Shown here piece by piece: positions 29,290 to 42,190 of a stretch of 64,000 bases of DNA (the stretch's first letter is position 1; each line of letters begins with the position of its first letter). The translations under genes and the position numbers were made by a program. Source of the stretch: Comamonadaceae bacterium (GTDB taxonomy: Bacteria > Pseudomonadota > Gammaproteobacteria > Burkholderiales > Burkholderiaceae_C); the NCBI GenBank assembly GCA_027484575.1, contig JAIXSQ010000004.1:124001-188000 (forward strand). The letters are read 5' to 3'. The notes below the pieces were generated by a model. That model saw only the letters and a program-made list of their open reading frames with translations. It searched no databases and had not been told where the DNA came from.

Positions 29290-29661
29290 ATGCCCAAGCG
29301 CTCCACCAAGCCCAACCGCAGCTTCCAGATCGCCGACCAGATCCAGCGCGACCTGTCCGAGCTGATCCGCGAGGTCAAGGACCCGCGCCTGGGCATGGTC
29401 ACCCTCAGCGCCGTCGAGGTCACGCCCGACTACGCGCACGCCAAGGTGTTCTTCAGCGTGCTCGTGGGCGACCCCCAGGACTGCGAGGCCGCGCTGAACC
29501 ACGCCGCCGGCTTCCTGCGCAGCGGCCTGTTCAAGCGCCTGCACATCCACACCGTGCCGACGCTGCATTTCCAGTTCGACCGCACCACCGAACGTGCGGC
29601 CGACATGAACGCGCTGATCGCCCGCGCGGTCGCCTCGCGCGCCAAGGACGACATCGAGTGA
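29290..29661 (+). CDS. rbfA: 30S ribosome-binding factor RbfA
   Basis: A 123-residue KH-fold factor for 16S 5' end maturation. It has [48 protein letters not shown] and the C-terminal [17 protein letters not shown]. It overlaps truB by 4 bp. Confidence 0.96.
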   Translation: MPKRSTKPNRSFQIADQIQRDLSELIREVKDPRLGMVTLSAVEVTPDYAHAKVFFSVLVGDPQDCEAALNHAAGFLRSGLFKRLHIHTVPTLHFQFDRTTERAADMNALIARAVASRAKDDIE

Positions 29662-30625
29662 CCCCGCGCGCCCCCCGTACACGGGTCGTCAGGCGCCCCG
29701 TGCATGGGGTGCTGCTGCTGGACAAGCCGCGCGGCCTGTCCAGCAACGACGCGCTGCAGAAGGCCAAGTGGCTGCTGCGGGCCGAGAAGGCCGGCCACAC
29801 CGGCACGCTCGACCCGCTGGCCACCGGCGTGCTGCCGCTGTGCTTCGGGGCCGCCACCAAGTTCAGCCAGCTGCACCTGGAGGCCGACAAGACCTACGAG
29901 GCGGTCGCCGTGCTGGGCGTGCGCACCACGACCGGCGACGCCGAAGGCGAGGTCGTGGCCACGGCGAGCGTGCCGGCGATCACGCCCGCGATGCTCGACG
30001 ACCTGCGCCAGCGCTACACCGGCCCCATCCGGCAGGTGCCGCCCATGCACAGCGCACTCAAGAAGGACGGCAAGGCGCTGTACGAATACGCCCGGGCCGG
30101 CCAGGAGGTCGAGCGCGAGGCGCGCGAGGTGACCGTCCATGCGCTGGACCTGCAGCTGGCCGAGGACGCCGGCCGGCCGGCGCTGCGGTTCACGGCCCGC
30201 GTGAGCAAGGGCACCTACATCCGCACGCTGGGCGAGGACCTGGGCCAGGCCCTGGGCTGCGGCGCCCACCTGTCGTTCCTGCGGCGCACCGCCACCGGCC
30301 CTTTCGGCCAGGCGCAGTGCACCACGCTCGAGGCGCTCGAGGCCCTGCCCGAGGACGAGCGCACCGCGCGCCTGCTGCCGCCCGAGGCGCTGCTGGACGG
30401 CCACACCCGCGTCACGCTCGATGCGGACAATGCCGGCCGGTTCCTGTCGGGCCTGCGCCGCCGCGGCGGCTGGCCCGACGCACCCGCCGTCGCCGTCTTC
30501 GGCGACGAGCCCTCCACGCTGCTCGGCACCGCCCATGTGCGCGGCGGCGAACTCATCCCGGGCCGCTTGCTGAGCCCGATCGACATCCAGCAAATCCTGC
30601 AGTCGCGCAACGCGGCCACCACACC

Positions 30626-30629
<4 letters not shown>
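29658..30629 (+). CDS. truB: tRNA pseudouridine(55) synthase TruB
   Basis: A 323-residue pseudouridine synthase acting on U55 of tRNAs. [38 protein letters not shown] (catalytic Asp), and [10 protein letters not shown] are diagnostic. A PUA-like C-terminal domain follows [31 protein letters not shown] start overlapping rbfA; it overlaps typA by 4 bp. Confidence 0.96.
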
Positions 30630-32455
<1,826 letters not shown>

Positions 32456-32478
32456 TCCCCGCCGCCGGGCCCGCGCGC

Positions 32479-33351
32479 ATGAAGCTGTCCCACGCCCAGG
32501 CCGTCGCGACCATGGTCGCGGTCACCCTGATGTGGTCGATCGCCGGGGTGGTCACGCGCCACCTCGAGCAGGCCCGCAGCTTCGAGGTCACCTTCTGGCG
32601 CAGCCTGTTCACGGTGCTGTCGCTGGCGGCGATCCTGGCGCTGTTCCAGGGCCGCGCGGTGGTGGGCAAGCTGCGCCGCGCCGGCCCGTCGCTGTGGGCC
32701 TCGGGCCTGTGCTGGAGCGTGATGTTCACCGCCTTCATGGTGGCCCTGACGCTGACCAGCGTGGCCAACGTGCTGGTCACCATGGCCGTGGGGCCCTTCC
32801 TGACCGCGGTGTTCGCCTGGATGTTCATCGGCCAGCGCATTCCCGCGCGCACCTGGGCGGCCATCGCCGTCGCGGGTGCCGGCATCGCCTGGATGTACGG
32901 CACGCAGGTCTCCGAAGGCGGGCTCGCCGGCACGCTGGTGGCCCTGTGCGTGCCGCTGGCCGGTGCGGTCAACTGGACCATCACCCAGCGCTCGCACGCC
33001 CGCGGCGAGGACATCGACCTGGTGCCCGCCGTGCTGGTGGGCGCGGTCCTGTCCTGCCTGGCCACGCTGCCGCTGGCCCTGCCGTTCTCGGCGTCCGCGC
33101 GCGACGTGGGCCTGCTGGCGCTGCTGGGGCTGGTGCAGCTGGCCATCCCCTGCGCCCTGTCGGTGGTCTGTGCCCGGGTGCTGGCAGCGCCGGAGATCTC
33201 GCTGCTGGCCCTGCTGGAGGTGATCTTCGGCATCCTGCTGGCCTGGATGGGGGCGGGCGAGGCGCCCACGGCCACGGTGCTGGCCGGCGGTGCGCTGGTG
33301 CTGGGCGCCCTGGTGCTCAACGAACTGATCGGATGGAAGCAACGCGCATGA
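32479..33351 (+). CDS. EamA/DMT-family transporter
   Basis: A 290-residue inner-membrane protein with ten predicted TM helices in two repeats of the EamA type. The N-terminal VTLMWSIAGVVTRHLEQARSFEVTFWRSLFT and the second-half ARVLAAPEISLLALLEVIFGILLAW are family landmarks. The substrate is unknown. It overlaps the next gene by 4 bp, which suggests co-expression. Confidence 0.88.
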   Translation: MKLSHAQAVATMVAVTLMWSIAGVVTRHLEQARSFEVTFWRSLFTVLSLAAILALFQGRAVVGKLRRAGPSLWASGLCWSVMFTAFMVALTLTSVANVLVTMAVGPFLTAVFAWMFIGQRIPARTWAAIAVAGAGIAWMYGTQVSEGGLAGTLVALCVPLAGAVNWTITQRSHARGEDIDLVPAVLVGAVLSCLATLPLALPFSASARDVGLLALLGLVQLAIPCALSVVCARVLAAPEISLLALLEVIFGILLAWMGAGEAPTATVLAGGALVLGALVLNELIGWKQRA

Positions 33352-34412
33352 TCGAGGAAGTGCAAGCCGAGGTGGCCGGCCGTGCCGGCCGCATCACCCT
33401 GAACCGCCCCAAGGCGCTGAACGCGCTGTCGCTGCCCATGGTGCGGGCGCTGACCGGGGTGCTGCAGGCCTGGGCGCAGGACGCGCGGGTCGAGGTCGTC
33501 ACCATCCGCGGCATGGGCAAGGAAGGCCCGTTCGGCGCCTTCTGCGCCGGCGGCGACATCCGCTTCTTCCACCAGGCCGCACTGGCGGGCGACGCGGCGC
33601 TGGGCGAGTTCTTCACCGAGGAGTACACCCTCAACCACCTGGTGCACCACTATCCCAAGCCCTACGTCGCCTTCATGGACGGCATCGTCATGGGCGGCGG
33701 GATGGGCATCGCCCAGGGCGCGCGCACCCGCATCGTGACCGGCCGCACGAAGATGGCCATGCCCGAGACCAACATCGGCCTGTTCCCCGATGTGGGGGGC
33801 GGCTGGTTCCTCTCGCGCTGCCCCGGCCGCCTGGGCGAGTACCTGGCCCTCACCGGCGAGGTGATCGGCGGTGCCGACGCGGTGGACGCCCGGCTGGCCG
33901 ACGTGCTGCTCGAGGCGCAGGCGCTGCCTGCCTTGTGGGAGCGCTTCAGCGTGGACGGTGCCGCGGCCCTGCCGCCGCCCCAGCGGGTCGACGGTTCCGC
34001 GCTCGCTGCCCACCGCGCGGCGATCGACCGCCACTTCGCCGCCGGGACCGTGCCGCAACTGCTGGCGGGGCTCGAGGCCGACGGCTCCGACTGGGCCGCG
34101 CAGACCGCGGCGGCGCTGCGCAAGCGCTCGCCGCTGATGCTGCACGTGGTGCTCGAGCAGGTGCGCCGGGCCCGCAGCCTGTCCCTGGCCGACGACCTGC
34201 GCATGGAGCGCGACCTGGTCCACAACTGCTTCCACCTGCGGCCGGGCGCGGCCAGCGAAACGGTGGAGGGCATCCGGGCGCTGGCCGTCGACAAGGACCA
34301 CGCGCCACGCTGGAATCCGGCGCGCGCCGAGGAGGTCACGCCGGCGATGGCGCAGGCCTACTTCGCCAGCCCCTGGCCGGCGGGCGAGCATCCGCTGCGC
34401 GGCCTGGCCTGA
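33348..34412 (+). CDS. Enoyl-CoA hydratase/isomerase family, 3-hydroxyisobutyryl-CoA hydrolase type
   Basis: A 354-residue crotonase-fold enzyme. GRITLNRPKALNALSLPMV, the oxyanion-hole segment GAFCAGGDIRFF, VMGGGMGI and METNIGLFPDVGGGWFL-like segment (PETNIGLFPDVGGGWFLSR) match 3-hydroxyisobutyryl-CoA hydrolase of valine breakdown rather than a hydratase; the extra C-terminal region (residues 230-354) also fits. No other valine-pathway genes are beside it. Confidence 0.85.
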   Translation: MIEEVQAEVAGRAGRITLNRPKALNALSLPMVRALTGVLQAWAQDARVEVVTIRGMGKEGPFGAFCAGGDIRFFHQAALAGDAALGEFFTEEYTLNHLVHHYPKPYVAFMDGIVMGGGMGIAQGARTRIVTGRTKMAMPETNIGLFPDVGGGWFLSRCPGRLGEYLALTGEVIGGADAVDARLADVLLEAQALPALWERFSVDGAAALPPPQRVDGSALAAHRAAIDRHFAAGTVPQLLAGLEADGSDWAAQTAAALRKRSPLMLHVVLEQVRRARSLSLADDLRMERDLVHNCFHLRPGAASETVEGIRALAVDKDHAPRWNPARAEEVTPAMAQAYFASPWPAGEHPLRGLA

Positions 34413-34421
34413 GCGCGGCGT

Positions 34422-35228
34422 TCAGAGCTGCTTGTAGACGGCCTCGGCCAGCGGCAGCAGCTCGGCCCGCTGCAGCCGGCCGGCCAGGGCGTAGCCGTAG
34501 CCGTTGTCGACCCAGTAGAAGCTCGAGGCGCCGGACTCGCTGGTGAAGCGGAACGCGGTCTCGCGCGCGGCCGCGTCGCGGGCGTCGAGGGCGCCCACGT
34601 ACAGCGTCAGGCGTTCGCCACGCAGGTTCTGATACATGAACTGCGCCCGCGGGCCCTGGCCGCCGGCCAGCAGGCGGCCGCCGACCAGTTCGTAGCCCTG
34701 CGCGGCCAGATCGGGCACCTTGAGCGGCCGGCCCAGGCGCTTGGAGAGCCACTGCACCAGGTGCTCCTGCTGCGCCGCCGGCACCTCGACCGGATGCCGC
34801 ACCTCGGGCGCGAACACGACGTGCGCCACCAGCGCCTGCCGGCCGAATTCCTGCACGGGCCGTGCGCGGGCCAGCGACGGACCCGCCTGCGTCTCCCACA
34901 GGCCGCGGCCGGTCCAGCCCGCCACGACGGCCAGCAGCACCGCCGCGGCCATGCCGCCCCAGCGCTGCCAGCGCGCCAGCTGCGCGCCGGCTCGGCCGGC
35001 CGAGCGGGCCGCTGCGGCCTGCGCCGGGGGCACGGGCTGTTGCAGCACGTCCGCATGCAGGGCGCCGAGCAGGGCGCGCTGCTCGCGCCAGGCCCGCACC
35101 GTGGCGGCGGCCACCGGGTCGTGGGCCAGGGCCTGCTCGGCGGCCACGCGCTCGGCGGGCGGCAGCGTGCCGTCCACCAACGCGTGCAGCGTGGCTTCGT
35201 CCAGGCCGGAAGGGGCTTGCTTGTCCAT
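34422..35228 (-). CDS. Anti-sigma factor (transmembrane, RsiW/ChrR-like layout)
   Basis: A 268-residue protein encoded 7 bp downstream of an ECF sigma gene. Residues 1-60 read as a zinc-less anti-sigma cytosolic domain (DEATLHALVDGTLPPAERVAAEQALAHDP). One TM helix at about 91-108 (GGMAAAVLLAVVAGWTGRG) is followed by a periplasmic domain that ends in FRFTSESGASSFYWVDNGYGYALAG. It should hold the sigma factor at the membrane until a signal arrives; the signal is unknown. Confidence 0.82.
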   Translation of the reverse strand: MDKQAPSGLDEATLHALVDGTLPPAERVAAEQALAHDPVAAATVRAWREQRALLGALHADVLQQPVPPAQAAAARSAGRAGAQLARWQRWGGMAAAVLLAVVAGWTGRGLWETQAGPSLARARPVQEFGRQALVAHVVFAPEVRHPVEVPAAQQEHLVQWLSKRLGRPLKVPDLAAQGYELVGGRLLAGGQGPRAQFMYQNLRGERLTLYVGALDARDAAARETAFRFTSESGASSFYWVDNGYGYALAGRLQRAELLPLAEAVYKQL

Positions 35229-35235
35229 CCTCGTC

Positions 35236-35766
35236 TCACTTCAGCCGGCGCAGGGCCGGCTGCCCGGCGGTGCCCGTGGCCGGGGCACCGCCTTCCATCA
35301 GCTCGCGCAGCCGTGCGCGGGCGCGCGACAGGCGCGACATCACCGTGCCCACCGGCACGCCGGTGATGCGGGCCACGTCCTCGTAGCGCAGGTCCTGCAG
35401 CGTGACCAGCAGCAGCGCCTCGCGCTGTTCGGGGGGCAGACGCAGCAGGCAGCGCTGCAGGTCCAGCGCCTGCCCGGGCTCGTGGGCCGGGGCAGCCAGT
35501 TCGTGCGCGACCTCCTCGATGTCGACGCGGTGCGCGGCCTGCTGCCGCACCGCCCGGCGGGCGCCGTCGACGAACAGGTTGTGCATCAGCGTGAACAGCC
35601 AGGCGCGCAGGTCCGTGCCGGCCGTCCACAGCGCCCACCGGTCGCAGGCCCGCTCGAGCGTGTCCTGCACCAGGTCGTCGGCCGCCCAGGCGTCACCCGT
35701 CAGCGCGCGCGCGTAGCGGCGCAGCGAGGGGATCTGGGCTTCGAGGCCGGCGGGGGAGGGCGCCAT
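35236..35766 (-). CDS. ECF-family RNA polymerase sigma factor
   Basis: A 176-residue group-4 sigma factor. Sigma2 region: IPSLRRYARALTGDAWAADDLVQDTLERACDRW, then LRAWLFTLMHNLFVD. Sigma4 region: LPPEQREALLLVTLQDLRYEDVARITGVPVGTVMSRLSRARARLREL. The cognate anti-sigma gene follows after 7 bp. A COG4315-like lipoprotein gene lies 41 bp upstream on the same strand, possibly a target. Confidence 0.92.
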   Translation of the reverse strand: MAPSPAGLEAQIPSLRRYARALTGDAWAADDLVQDTLERACDRWALWTAGTDLRAWLFTLMHNLFVDGARRAVRQQAAHRVDIEEVAHELAAPAHEPGQALDLQRCLLRLPPEQREALLLVTLQDLRYEDVARITGVPVGTVMSRLSRARARLRELMEGGAPATGTAGQPALRRLK

Positions 35767-35807
35767 GGCAGGCCGTGGTGCGGCGCGTCAGCGACGGGCC
35801 TGGCAGG

Positions 35808-36197
35808 TCACGGCTTGGCGACCCGCCACACGTTGTTGAAGCCGTCGCCGGTGCGGTCGCCGGGCTTGGCGTCCTTGGCCCAGTAGTAGACCGGCTTGCC
35901 CTTGAAGGCCCACTGGCGGCTGCCGTCGTCGCGCGTCACCACGCTCCAGTCGCCCATGGGCGCGGCCGAGGCCGGCGCGGCCAGCGGCGGCCAGTTGGTG
36001 GCGCAGGCGCCGTTGCACACCGACTTGCCGCTGCCGGCGGCGTCGCGGTCGAAGGTGTAGAGCGTCATGCCCGAAGGGCCGACCAGCACGCCGTCGGCGG
36101 CCTTGGCGGGGGCGTCGGTGCCGCCCATGCCCATGGAGCCGCAGGCGGCCAGGGCGACGGTGACGGACAGGATCGAGAGGCGGAGGGCAGTGCGCAT
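35808..36197 (-). CDS. COG4315-type secreted lipoprotein with repeat domain
   Basis: A 129-residue exported protein. Signal sequence MRTALRLSILSVTVALAAC ends in a lipobox (Cys19). Two copies of the secreted-repeat motif follow: GMTLYTFDRDAAGSGKSVCNG...WPPLAAP and WAFKGKPVYYWAKDAKPGD. The family has no firm function; some are found with ECF sigma factors. The start at 36197 is chosen for the signal peptide. Confidence 0.85.
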   Translation of the reverse strand: MRTALRLSILSVTVALAACGSMGMGGTDAPAKAADGVLVGPSGMTLYTFDRDAAGSGKSVCNGACATNWPPLAAPASAAPMGDWSVVTRDDGSRQWAFKGKPVYYWAKDAKPGDRTGDGFNNVWRVAKP

Positions 36198-36273
36198 GGG
36201 AATCTCCTGGGGTGGACGGGATGTCACCACCCCACGAACGACCGCACGGGCCGGTTTATTCCCGCCGTCCGTT

Positions 36274-36747
36274 TCAGCGGTTGCGGCTCTTCATCGCGCG
36301 CTCGACCTCGCGCTTGCCCTCGCGGTCGCGGATCGTGTCCCGCTTGTCGTGCTCGGCCTTGCCCTTGGCCAGCGCCACCTCGCACTTCACCCGGCCGCCC
36401 TTCCAGTGCAGGTTCAGCGGCACCAGGGTGTAGCCCTTCTGCTCGACCTTGCCGATCAGCCGCCGGATCTCGTCCTTGTGCATCAGCAGCTTGCGGGTGC
36501 GGATCGAGTCGGGGTTGACGTGGGTGGAGGCGGTCTTGAGCGGGTTGATCTGGCAGCCGATGATGAACAGCTCGCCGTTCTTGACCACCACGTAGCCGTC
36601 GGTCAGCTGCACCTTGCCCTCGCGCAGGGCCTTGACCTCCCAGCCCTGCAGCACCATGCCGGCCTCGTACTTCTCCTCGAAGAAGTAGTTGTAGGCCGCC
36701 TTCTTGTTCTCGGCGATGCGGGCGGTGCTGTCCTTGGGGTTGGCCAT
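36274..36747 (-). CDS. smpB: SsrA-binding protein SmpB
   Basis: A 157-residue tmRNA partner for trans-translation. [38 protein letters not shown], then the KLLMHKDEI and the basic tail ([28 protein letters not shown]). It is divergent from ratA, a conserved pairing. Confidence 0.96.
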   Translation of the reverse strand: MANPKDSTARIAENKKAAYNYFFEEKYEAGMVLQGWEVKALREGKVQLTDGYVVVKNGELFIIGCQINPLKTASTHVNPDSIRTRKLLMHKDEIRRLIGKVEQKGYTLVPLNLHWKGGRVKCEVALAKGKAEHDKRDTIRDREGKREVERAMKSRNR

Positions 36748-36778
36748 GTGCTGACAAGTGGGGGCGCGCGGCCGTCTC

Positions 36779-36784
36779 TACAAT
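36779..36784 (+). promoter_or_regulatory. -10 box of ratA
   Basis: TACAAT 22 bp before the ratA ATG, in the 58-bp smpB/ratA divergent gap. No -35 at 17 bp spacing is obvious. Confidence 0.45.
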
Positions 36785-36805
36785 CCCGCGAGCCCGACAT
36801 TCTGT

Positions 36806-37246
36806 ATGAAAACCGTCCACCGCTCCGTGCTGATCTGGTACAGCGCGGAAGAGATGTTCCAGCTGGTCACCGACGTGGCGCAGTACCCCAAGTTCCTGCC
36901 CTGGTGCGACCACGCGGCCGTGCTCGAGCACGACCCCCAGGGCATGAAGGCCGAGGTGGGCATCGCCTTCGGCGGCATCCGCCAGACCTTCACCACCCGC
37001 AACGACCACGTGGCCGGCCGCGAGGTGGCCATGCGGCTGGTCGAGGGGCCGTTCTCCAACCTGGATGGCCGCTGGTCCTTCACCCCGGTGGGCGGCGAGG
37101 GCCAGCGGGCCTGCCGCGTGGGGCTGGACCTGAATTACGGCTTCAAGAGCGGCGCGCTGGCCGCGGTCGTGGGCCCGGTGTTCGACCGCATCGCCGGCAG
37201 CATGGTCGACGCCTTCGTCAAGCGCGCCGAGCAGGTCTACGGCTGA
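36806..37246 (+). CDS. ratA: RatA / coenzyme Q-binding START-like protein
   Basis: A 146-residue START/SRPBCC-fold protein. HRSVLIWYSAEEMFQLVTDVAQYPKFLPWCDHA is the family signature, and SNLDGRWSFTPV follows. In E. coli RatA affects 50S-30S association and its Coq10 relatives bind ubiquinone. It overlaps rnfH by 1 bp (TGATG), the normal smpB/ratA/rnfH cluster. Confidence 0.93.
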   Translation: MKTVHRSVLIWYSAEEMFQLVTDVAQYPKFLPWCDHAAVLEHDPQGMKAEVGIAFGGIRQTFTTRNDHVAGREVAMRLVEGPFSNLDGRWSFTPVGGEGQRACRVGLDLNYGFKSGALAAVVGPVFDRIAGSMVDAFVKRAEQVYG

Positions 37247-37557
37247 TGCGCGTGACCGTCTGCCATTCGCCGGGGCCACGCGAGGTCGTCGAACGCACGC
37301 TCGACCTGCCCGAGGGCGCCACCGTGGCCGATGCACTGCGCGCCTGCGCGCTGGAGGTGCCGGCCGGGGGCGAGGTGGGGTTGTGGGGTCGCCGTGCCTC
37401 GCTGCAGCAGGCGCTGCGCGAGCGCGACCGGGTGGAGGTGGTGCGTCCCTTGCGGGTGGATCCGAAGGTGGCCCGGCGCGAGCGCTTCAGCCGCCAGGGT
37501 GCGCGCACGGCCGGCCTGTTCGCCAGCCGCCGCCCGGGCGCCAAGCCCGGTTACTGA
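37246..37557 (+). CDS. rnfH: RnfH family ubiquitin-like protein
   Basis: A 103-residue beta-grasp protein of unknown role. [58 protein letters not shown] are the RnfH blocks. Extended C-terminal tail. Its end overlaps the convergent DUF4124 gene by 7 bp. Confidence 0.92.
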   Translation: MRVTVCHSPGPREVVERTLDLPEGATVADALRACALEVPAGGEVGLWGRRASLQQALRERDRVEVVRPLRVDPKVARRERFSRQGARTAGLFASRRPGAKPGY

Positions 37558-38093
37558 GCCGGGCAGTCGCGCTCGATCAGGCCCTGCAGGCGCTGCGCTT
37601 CGGACGCGCGCTGCTTGTCGTCCAGGAACTCGCGCTCGCCCTTGTCGTTCTGGCGCGCGATGCGCACGCCGCTGTCCAGCTGCGACTTGGCCTGCCGCGA
37701 GCGCGCGCAGTTGTCGGCCTTTTGCTCGGCCACCGCCTGCTCCTCGGCCTTGCGCTTGTCGGCCTCGGCGCCCTCGAGCTGCTTGCGGCGCTGCTCCAGC
37801 GATGCGTCGCGGCCCGAGGGGCGCGGACCCGACGCCAGGGCCGGGGCCGTGCCCGCGGGCACGGCGGCGTCCGACGGGCCGCCAGCCGCCGCCGGGCCCG
37901 ACGGTGCCGGTGCGGCGGCACGGCCGCCGGGCTGCTTGAGGATGTTGCGTTCGGGCACGTCGGGCGGGGGCGCCTTGTCGCTGAACACGCGTCGACCGCT
38001 CTGGTCGATCCATTGCCACTGGGCCAGCGCGGCGCAGGGCAGGGCGCCGGCAACCAGCGCGGCGATGCAGGCGAGGGCTCGGGCAGAACGCAT
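37551..38093 (-). CDS. DUF4124-domain periplasmic protein
   Basis: A 180-residue exported protein. Signal peptide 1-24 ([19 protein letters not shown]), then [32 protein letters not shown], a DUF4124 motif. A Pro/Ala-rich middle and a charged coiled-coil C-terminal part ([26 protein letters not shown]) follow. Function unknown; it lies opposite guaB. Confidence 0.85.
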   Translation of the reverse strand: MRSARALACIAALVAGALPCAALAQWQWIDQSGRRVFSDKAPPPDVPERNILKQPGGRAAAPAPSGPAAAGGPSDAAVPAGTAPALASGPRPSGRDASLEQRRKQLEGAEADKRKAEEQAVAEQKADNCARSRQAKSQLDSGVRIARQNDKGEREFLDDKQRASEAQRLQGLIERDCPAQ

Positions 38094-38106
38094 CGGGCGA
38101 GTGTAG

Positions 38107-39693
<1,587 letters not shown>

Positions 39694-39711
39694 GCGACCG
39701 CGGCGATCTTC

Positions 39712-39740
39712 AAAAGGGCCAGAATTTTCTGGCCCTTTTT
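39712..39740 (+). terminator. Terminator after guaB, possibly overlapping a toxin-antitoxin operator
   Basis: Thirteen-bp perfect inverted repeat AAAAGGGCCAGAA / TTCTGGCCCTTTT with T5. Its CCAGAA/TTCTGG core recurs just downstream near the antitoxin promoter. Confidence 0.85.
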
Positions 39741-39753
39741 CATGCGCGCCGTT

Positions 39754-39768
39754 AGAATTCTGGCCAGA
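39754..39768 (+). promoter_or_regulatory. Putative operator/promoter of the phd-vapC pair
   Basis: Overlapping palindromes AGAATTCT (39754-39761) and TCTGGCCAGA (39759-39768), with a TAGAAT -10-like hexamer at 39753-39758, 25-40 bp before the antitoxin start. Antitoxins usually bind such palindromes to autoregulate. Confidence 0.5.
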
Positions 39769-39792
39769 TTTCTTTCCAGTCGAGCCAGAACC

Positions 39793-40107
39793 ATGCAAAC
39801 AGTTCCCATCCACCAGGCCAAGAGCCAGCTGTCGGAGCTGATCCGCGCGGTGGAGCAGGGCGAGGAGGTGGTGCTCACGCGGCACGGCAAGCGGGTCATC
39901 CGGCTCATCAAGGAACCCGAGACCGAGCAACCCAGCATCGAGGCTCGCCGACAGGCCATCCAGGCCGAGCTCGTGGCCTTGCGCGAGAAGGTCGGCCGCG
40001 GCGGCCCGGGGTTCGGCGAGCTCTGGGCCGAACACAAGCGCGAGCGCGACGCCCGCGGTGACAGCTGGACCGACGAGCCCAAGCAGGCCCGAGATGCTGG
40101 TCGTTGA
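39793..40107 (+). CDS. Phd/YefM-type antitoxin
   Basis: A 104-residue antitoxin. N-terminal Phd/YefM DNA-binding fold is plain: VPIHQAKSQLSELIRAVEQGEEVVLTRHGKRVIRLI. The charged C-terminal half is the toxin-neutralising part. The gene overlaps the PIN toxin gene by 14 bp, typical of a TA operon. It lies 100 bp after guaB, behind the terminator. Confidence 0.9.
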   Translation: MQTVPIHQAKSQLSELIRAVEQGEEVVLTRHGKRVIRLIKEPETEQPSIEARRQAIQAELVALREKVGRGGPGFGELWAEHKRERDARGDSWTDEPKQARDAGR

Positions 40108-40510
40108 CGCGTCGGCCTTCGCGAGCTGGGCCTTCCCGGACGAAGCGGGCGAAAAGGTGTCGCAGGCGCTGATCCGGGTGATGACCGAAGAGGAGAGCGC
40201 CACCAGCGCCGCGATCTTCCCGCTGGAGGCGCTGCATGCCGCGGGCCGTGCGCTCGCGCGCGGGCGCTTCACCCCCTCGGCCCACCAGCACGTGCTGCGG
40301 CTGCTGGCACGGCTGCCGGTAGCGCTCGCCCCACTGCGCGTCTCGCCGATCGAGTTCTGGACCTGGGCCCAGTCGCTGGAGCTCACCCCCTACGACGCCG
40401 CCTACCTGAAGGTGGCGGTCGACCTCAAGGCGCCGCTGGTGACCATGGACCGCGCCCTGCAGCGCGCCTGCCACCGGCTCGACCATCCCCTGATCACGGA
40501 CCTGGACTGA
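40094..40510 (+). CDS. VapC-type PIN-domain toxin
   Basis: A 138-residue PIN ribonuclease. Acidic residues fit the active site: [11 protein letters not shown] (Asp5), Glu near position 45 in [24 protein letters not shown], and [10 protein letters not shown]. It should cut RNA unless bound by the upstream antitoxin. The guaA ATG is only 9 bp after its stop, so guaA may be transcribed from the TA promoter. Confidence 0.88.
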   Translation: MLVVDASAFASWAFPDEAGEKVSQALIRVMTEEESATSAAIFPLEALHAAGRALARGRFTPSAHQHVLRLLARLPVALAPLRVSPIEFWTWAQSLELTPYDAAYLKVAVDLKAPLVTMDRALQRACHRLDHPLITDLD

Positions 40511-40518
40511 CACCTTCC

Positions 40519-42132
40519 ATGACCCACGACACCATCCTCATCCTCGACTTCGGTTCCCAGGTCACGCAGCTGATCGCCCGCCGCGTGCGCGAGGCGCACG
40601 TGTACTCCGAGGTCCATCCCTGCGACGTGTCCGATGACTGGATCCGCCGCTACGCCGCCGAGCACCGCCTCAAGGGCGTGATCCTGTCGGGCAGCCATGC
40701 CAGCGTGTACGAGGAGACCACCGACCGCGCGCCGCAGGCCGTGTTCGAGCTGGGCGTGCCGGTGCTGGGCATCTGCTACGGCATGCAGACCATGGCCCAG
40801 CAGCTGGGCGGCCGGGTCGAGGGCGGCCACCTGCGCGAGTTCGGCTTCGCGGCGGTCCGCGCGCGCGGGCACACCGAGCTGCTGCGCGACATCGCCGACG
40901 TCACCACGGCCGAGGGCCACGGCATGCTCAACGTGTGGATGTCGCACGGCGACAAGGTGGTCGAGCTGCCGCCGGGCTTCAAGCTGATGGCCTCGACCGA
41001 CAGCTGCCCGATCGCCGGCATGGCCGACGAGCAACGCCGCTTCTACGGTGTGCAGTTCCACCCCGAGGTCACGCACACCGTGCAGGGCCGCGCGATCATC
41101 GAGCGCTTCGTGCTGGGCATCTGCGGCGCCGGCGCCGACTGGGTGATGAAGGACCACATCGCCGAGGCGGTCGCCGCCATCCGTGCGCAGGTGGGCGACG
41201 AGGAGGTGATCCTGGGCCTGTCGGGCGGCGTCGATTCCTCGGTGGCGGCGGCGCTGATCCACCGCGCGATCGGCGACCAGCTGACCTGCGTGTTCGTCGA
41301 CCACGGTCTGCTGCGGCTGAACGAGGGCGACGCCGTGATGGACATGTTCGCCGGCAAGCTGCACGCCAAGGTCGTGCGGGTGGATGCCAGCGAGCTGTTC
41401 CTGGGCAAGCTGGCCGGGGTCACCGACCCCGAGGCCAAGCGCAAGATCATCGGCGGCCTGTTCGTCGACGTGTTCAAGGCCGAGGCCGCGAAGATCAAGC
41501 AGACCCACGCCCGCCACGTGGCCTGGCTGGCCCAGGGCACGATCTATCCCGACGTGATCGAGTCGGGCGGCGCCAAGAGCAAGAAGGCCGTGACCATCAA
41601 GAGCCACCACAACGTGGGCGGCCTGCCCGAGCAGCTCGGGCTCAAGCTGCTCGAGCCGCTGCGCGACCTGTTCAAGGACGAGGTGCGCGAGCTGGGCGTG
41701 GCCCTGGGCCTGCCGCCCGAGATGGTCTACCGCCACCCCTTCCCCGGCCCGGGCCTGGGCGTGCGCATCCTGGGCGAGGTGAGGAAGGAGTACGCCGACC
41801 TGCTGCGCCGGGCCGACGACATCTTCATCCAGGAGCTGCGCAACCACGTCGACCCGCACACCGGCAAGAGCTGGTACGACCTGACCAGCCAGGCCTTCAC
41901 CGTCTTCCTGCCGGTCAAGAGCGTGGGCGTGATGGGCGACGGCCGCACCTACGACTACGTGGTGGCGCTGCGCGCGGTGCAGACCAGCGACTTCATGACC
42001 GCCGACTGGGCCGAGCTGCCGTACGCGCTGCTCAAGAAGGTGTCCGGCCGCATCATCAACGAGGTGCGCGGCATCAACCGCGTGACCTACGACGTGAGCA
42101 GCAAGCCGCCGGCGACCATCGAGTGGGAGTGA
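40519..42132 (+). CDS. guaA: GMP synthase (glutamine-hydrolysing) GuaA
   Basis: A 537-residue enzyme converting XMP to GMP. Class I amidotransferase domain with catalytic Cys in [18 protein letters not shown] and HPEVTHT; ATP-pyrophosphatase motif [15 protein letters not shown]; dimerisation domain ending PATIEWE. Full length. It directly follows vapC. Confidence 0.98.
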   Translation: MTHDTILILDFGSQVTQLIARRVREAHVYSEVHPCDVSDDWIRRYAAEHRLKGVILSGSHASVYEETTDRAPQAVFELGVPVLGICYGMQTMAQQLGGRVEGGHLREFGFAAVRARGHTELLRDIADVTTAEGHGMLNVWMSHGDKVVELPPGFKLMASTDSCPIAGMADEQRRFYGVQFHPEVTHTVQGRAIIERFVLGICGAGADWVMKDHIAEAVAAIRAQVGDEEVILGLSGGVDSSVAAALIHRAIGDQLTCVFVDHGLLRLNEGDAVMDMFAGKLHAKVVRVDASELFLGKLAGVTDPEAKRKIIGGLFVDVFKAEAAKIKQTHARHVAWLAQGTIYPDVIESGGAKSKKAVTIKSHHNVGGLPEQLGLKLLEPLRDLFKDEVRELGVALGLPPEMVYRHPFPGPGLGVRILGEVRKEYADLLRRADDIFIQELRNHVDPHTGKSWYDLTSQAFTVFLPVKSVGVMGDGRTYDYVVALRAVQTSDFMTADWAELPYALLKKVSGRIINEVRGINRVTYDVSSKPPATIEWE

Positions 42133-42190
42133 CCCCGGCCGCCACCGCAGGCGAGGCGCGCAGCCCCAGCCTGCCCATGCCACCGCGTGC

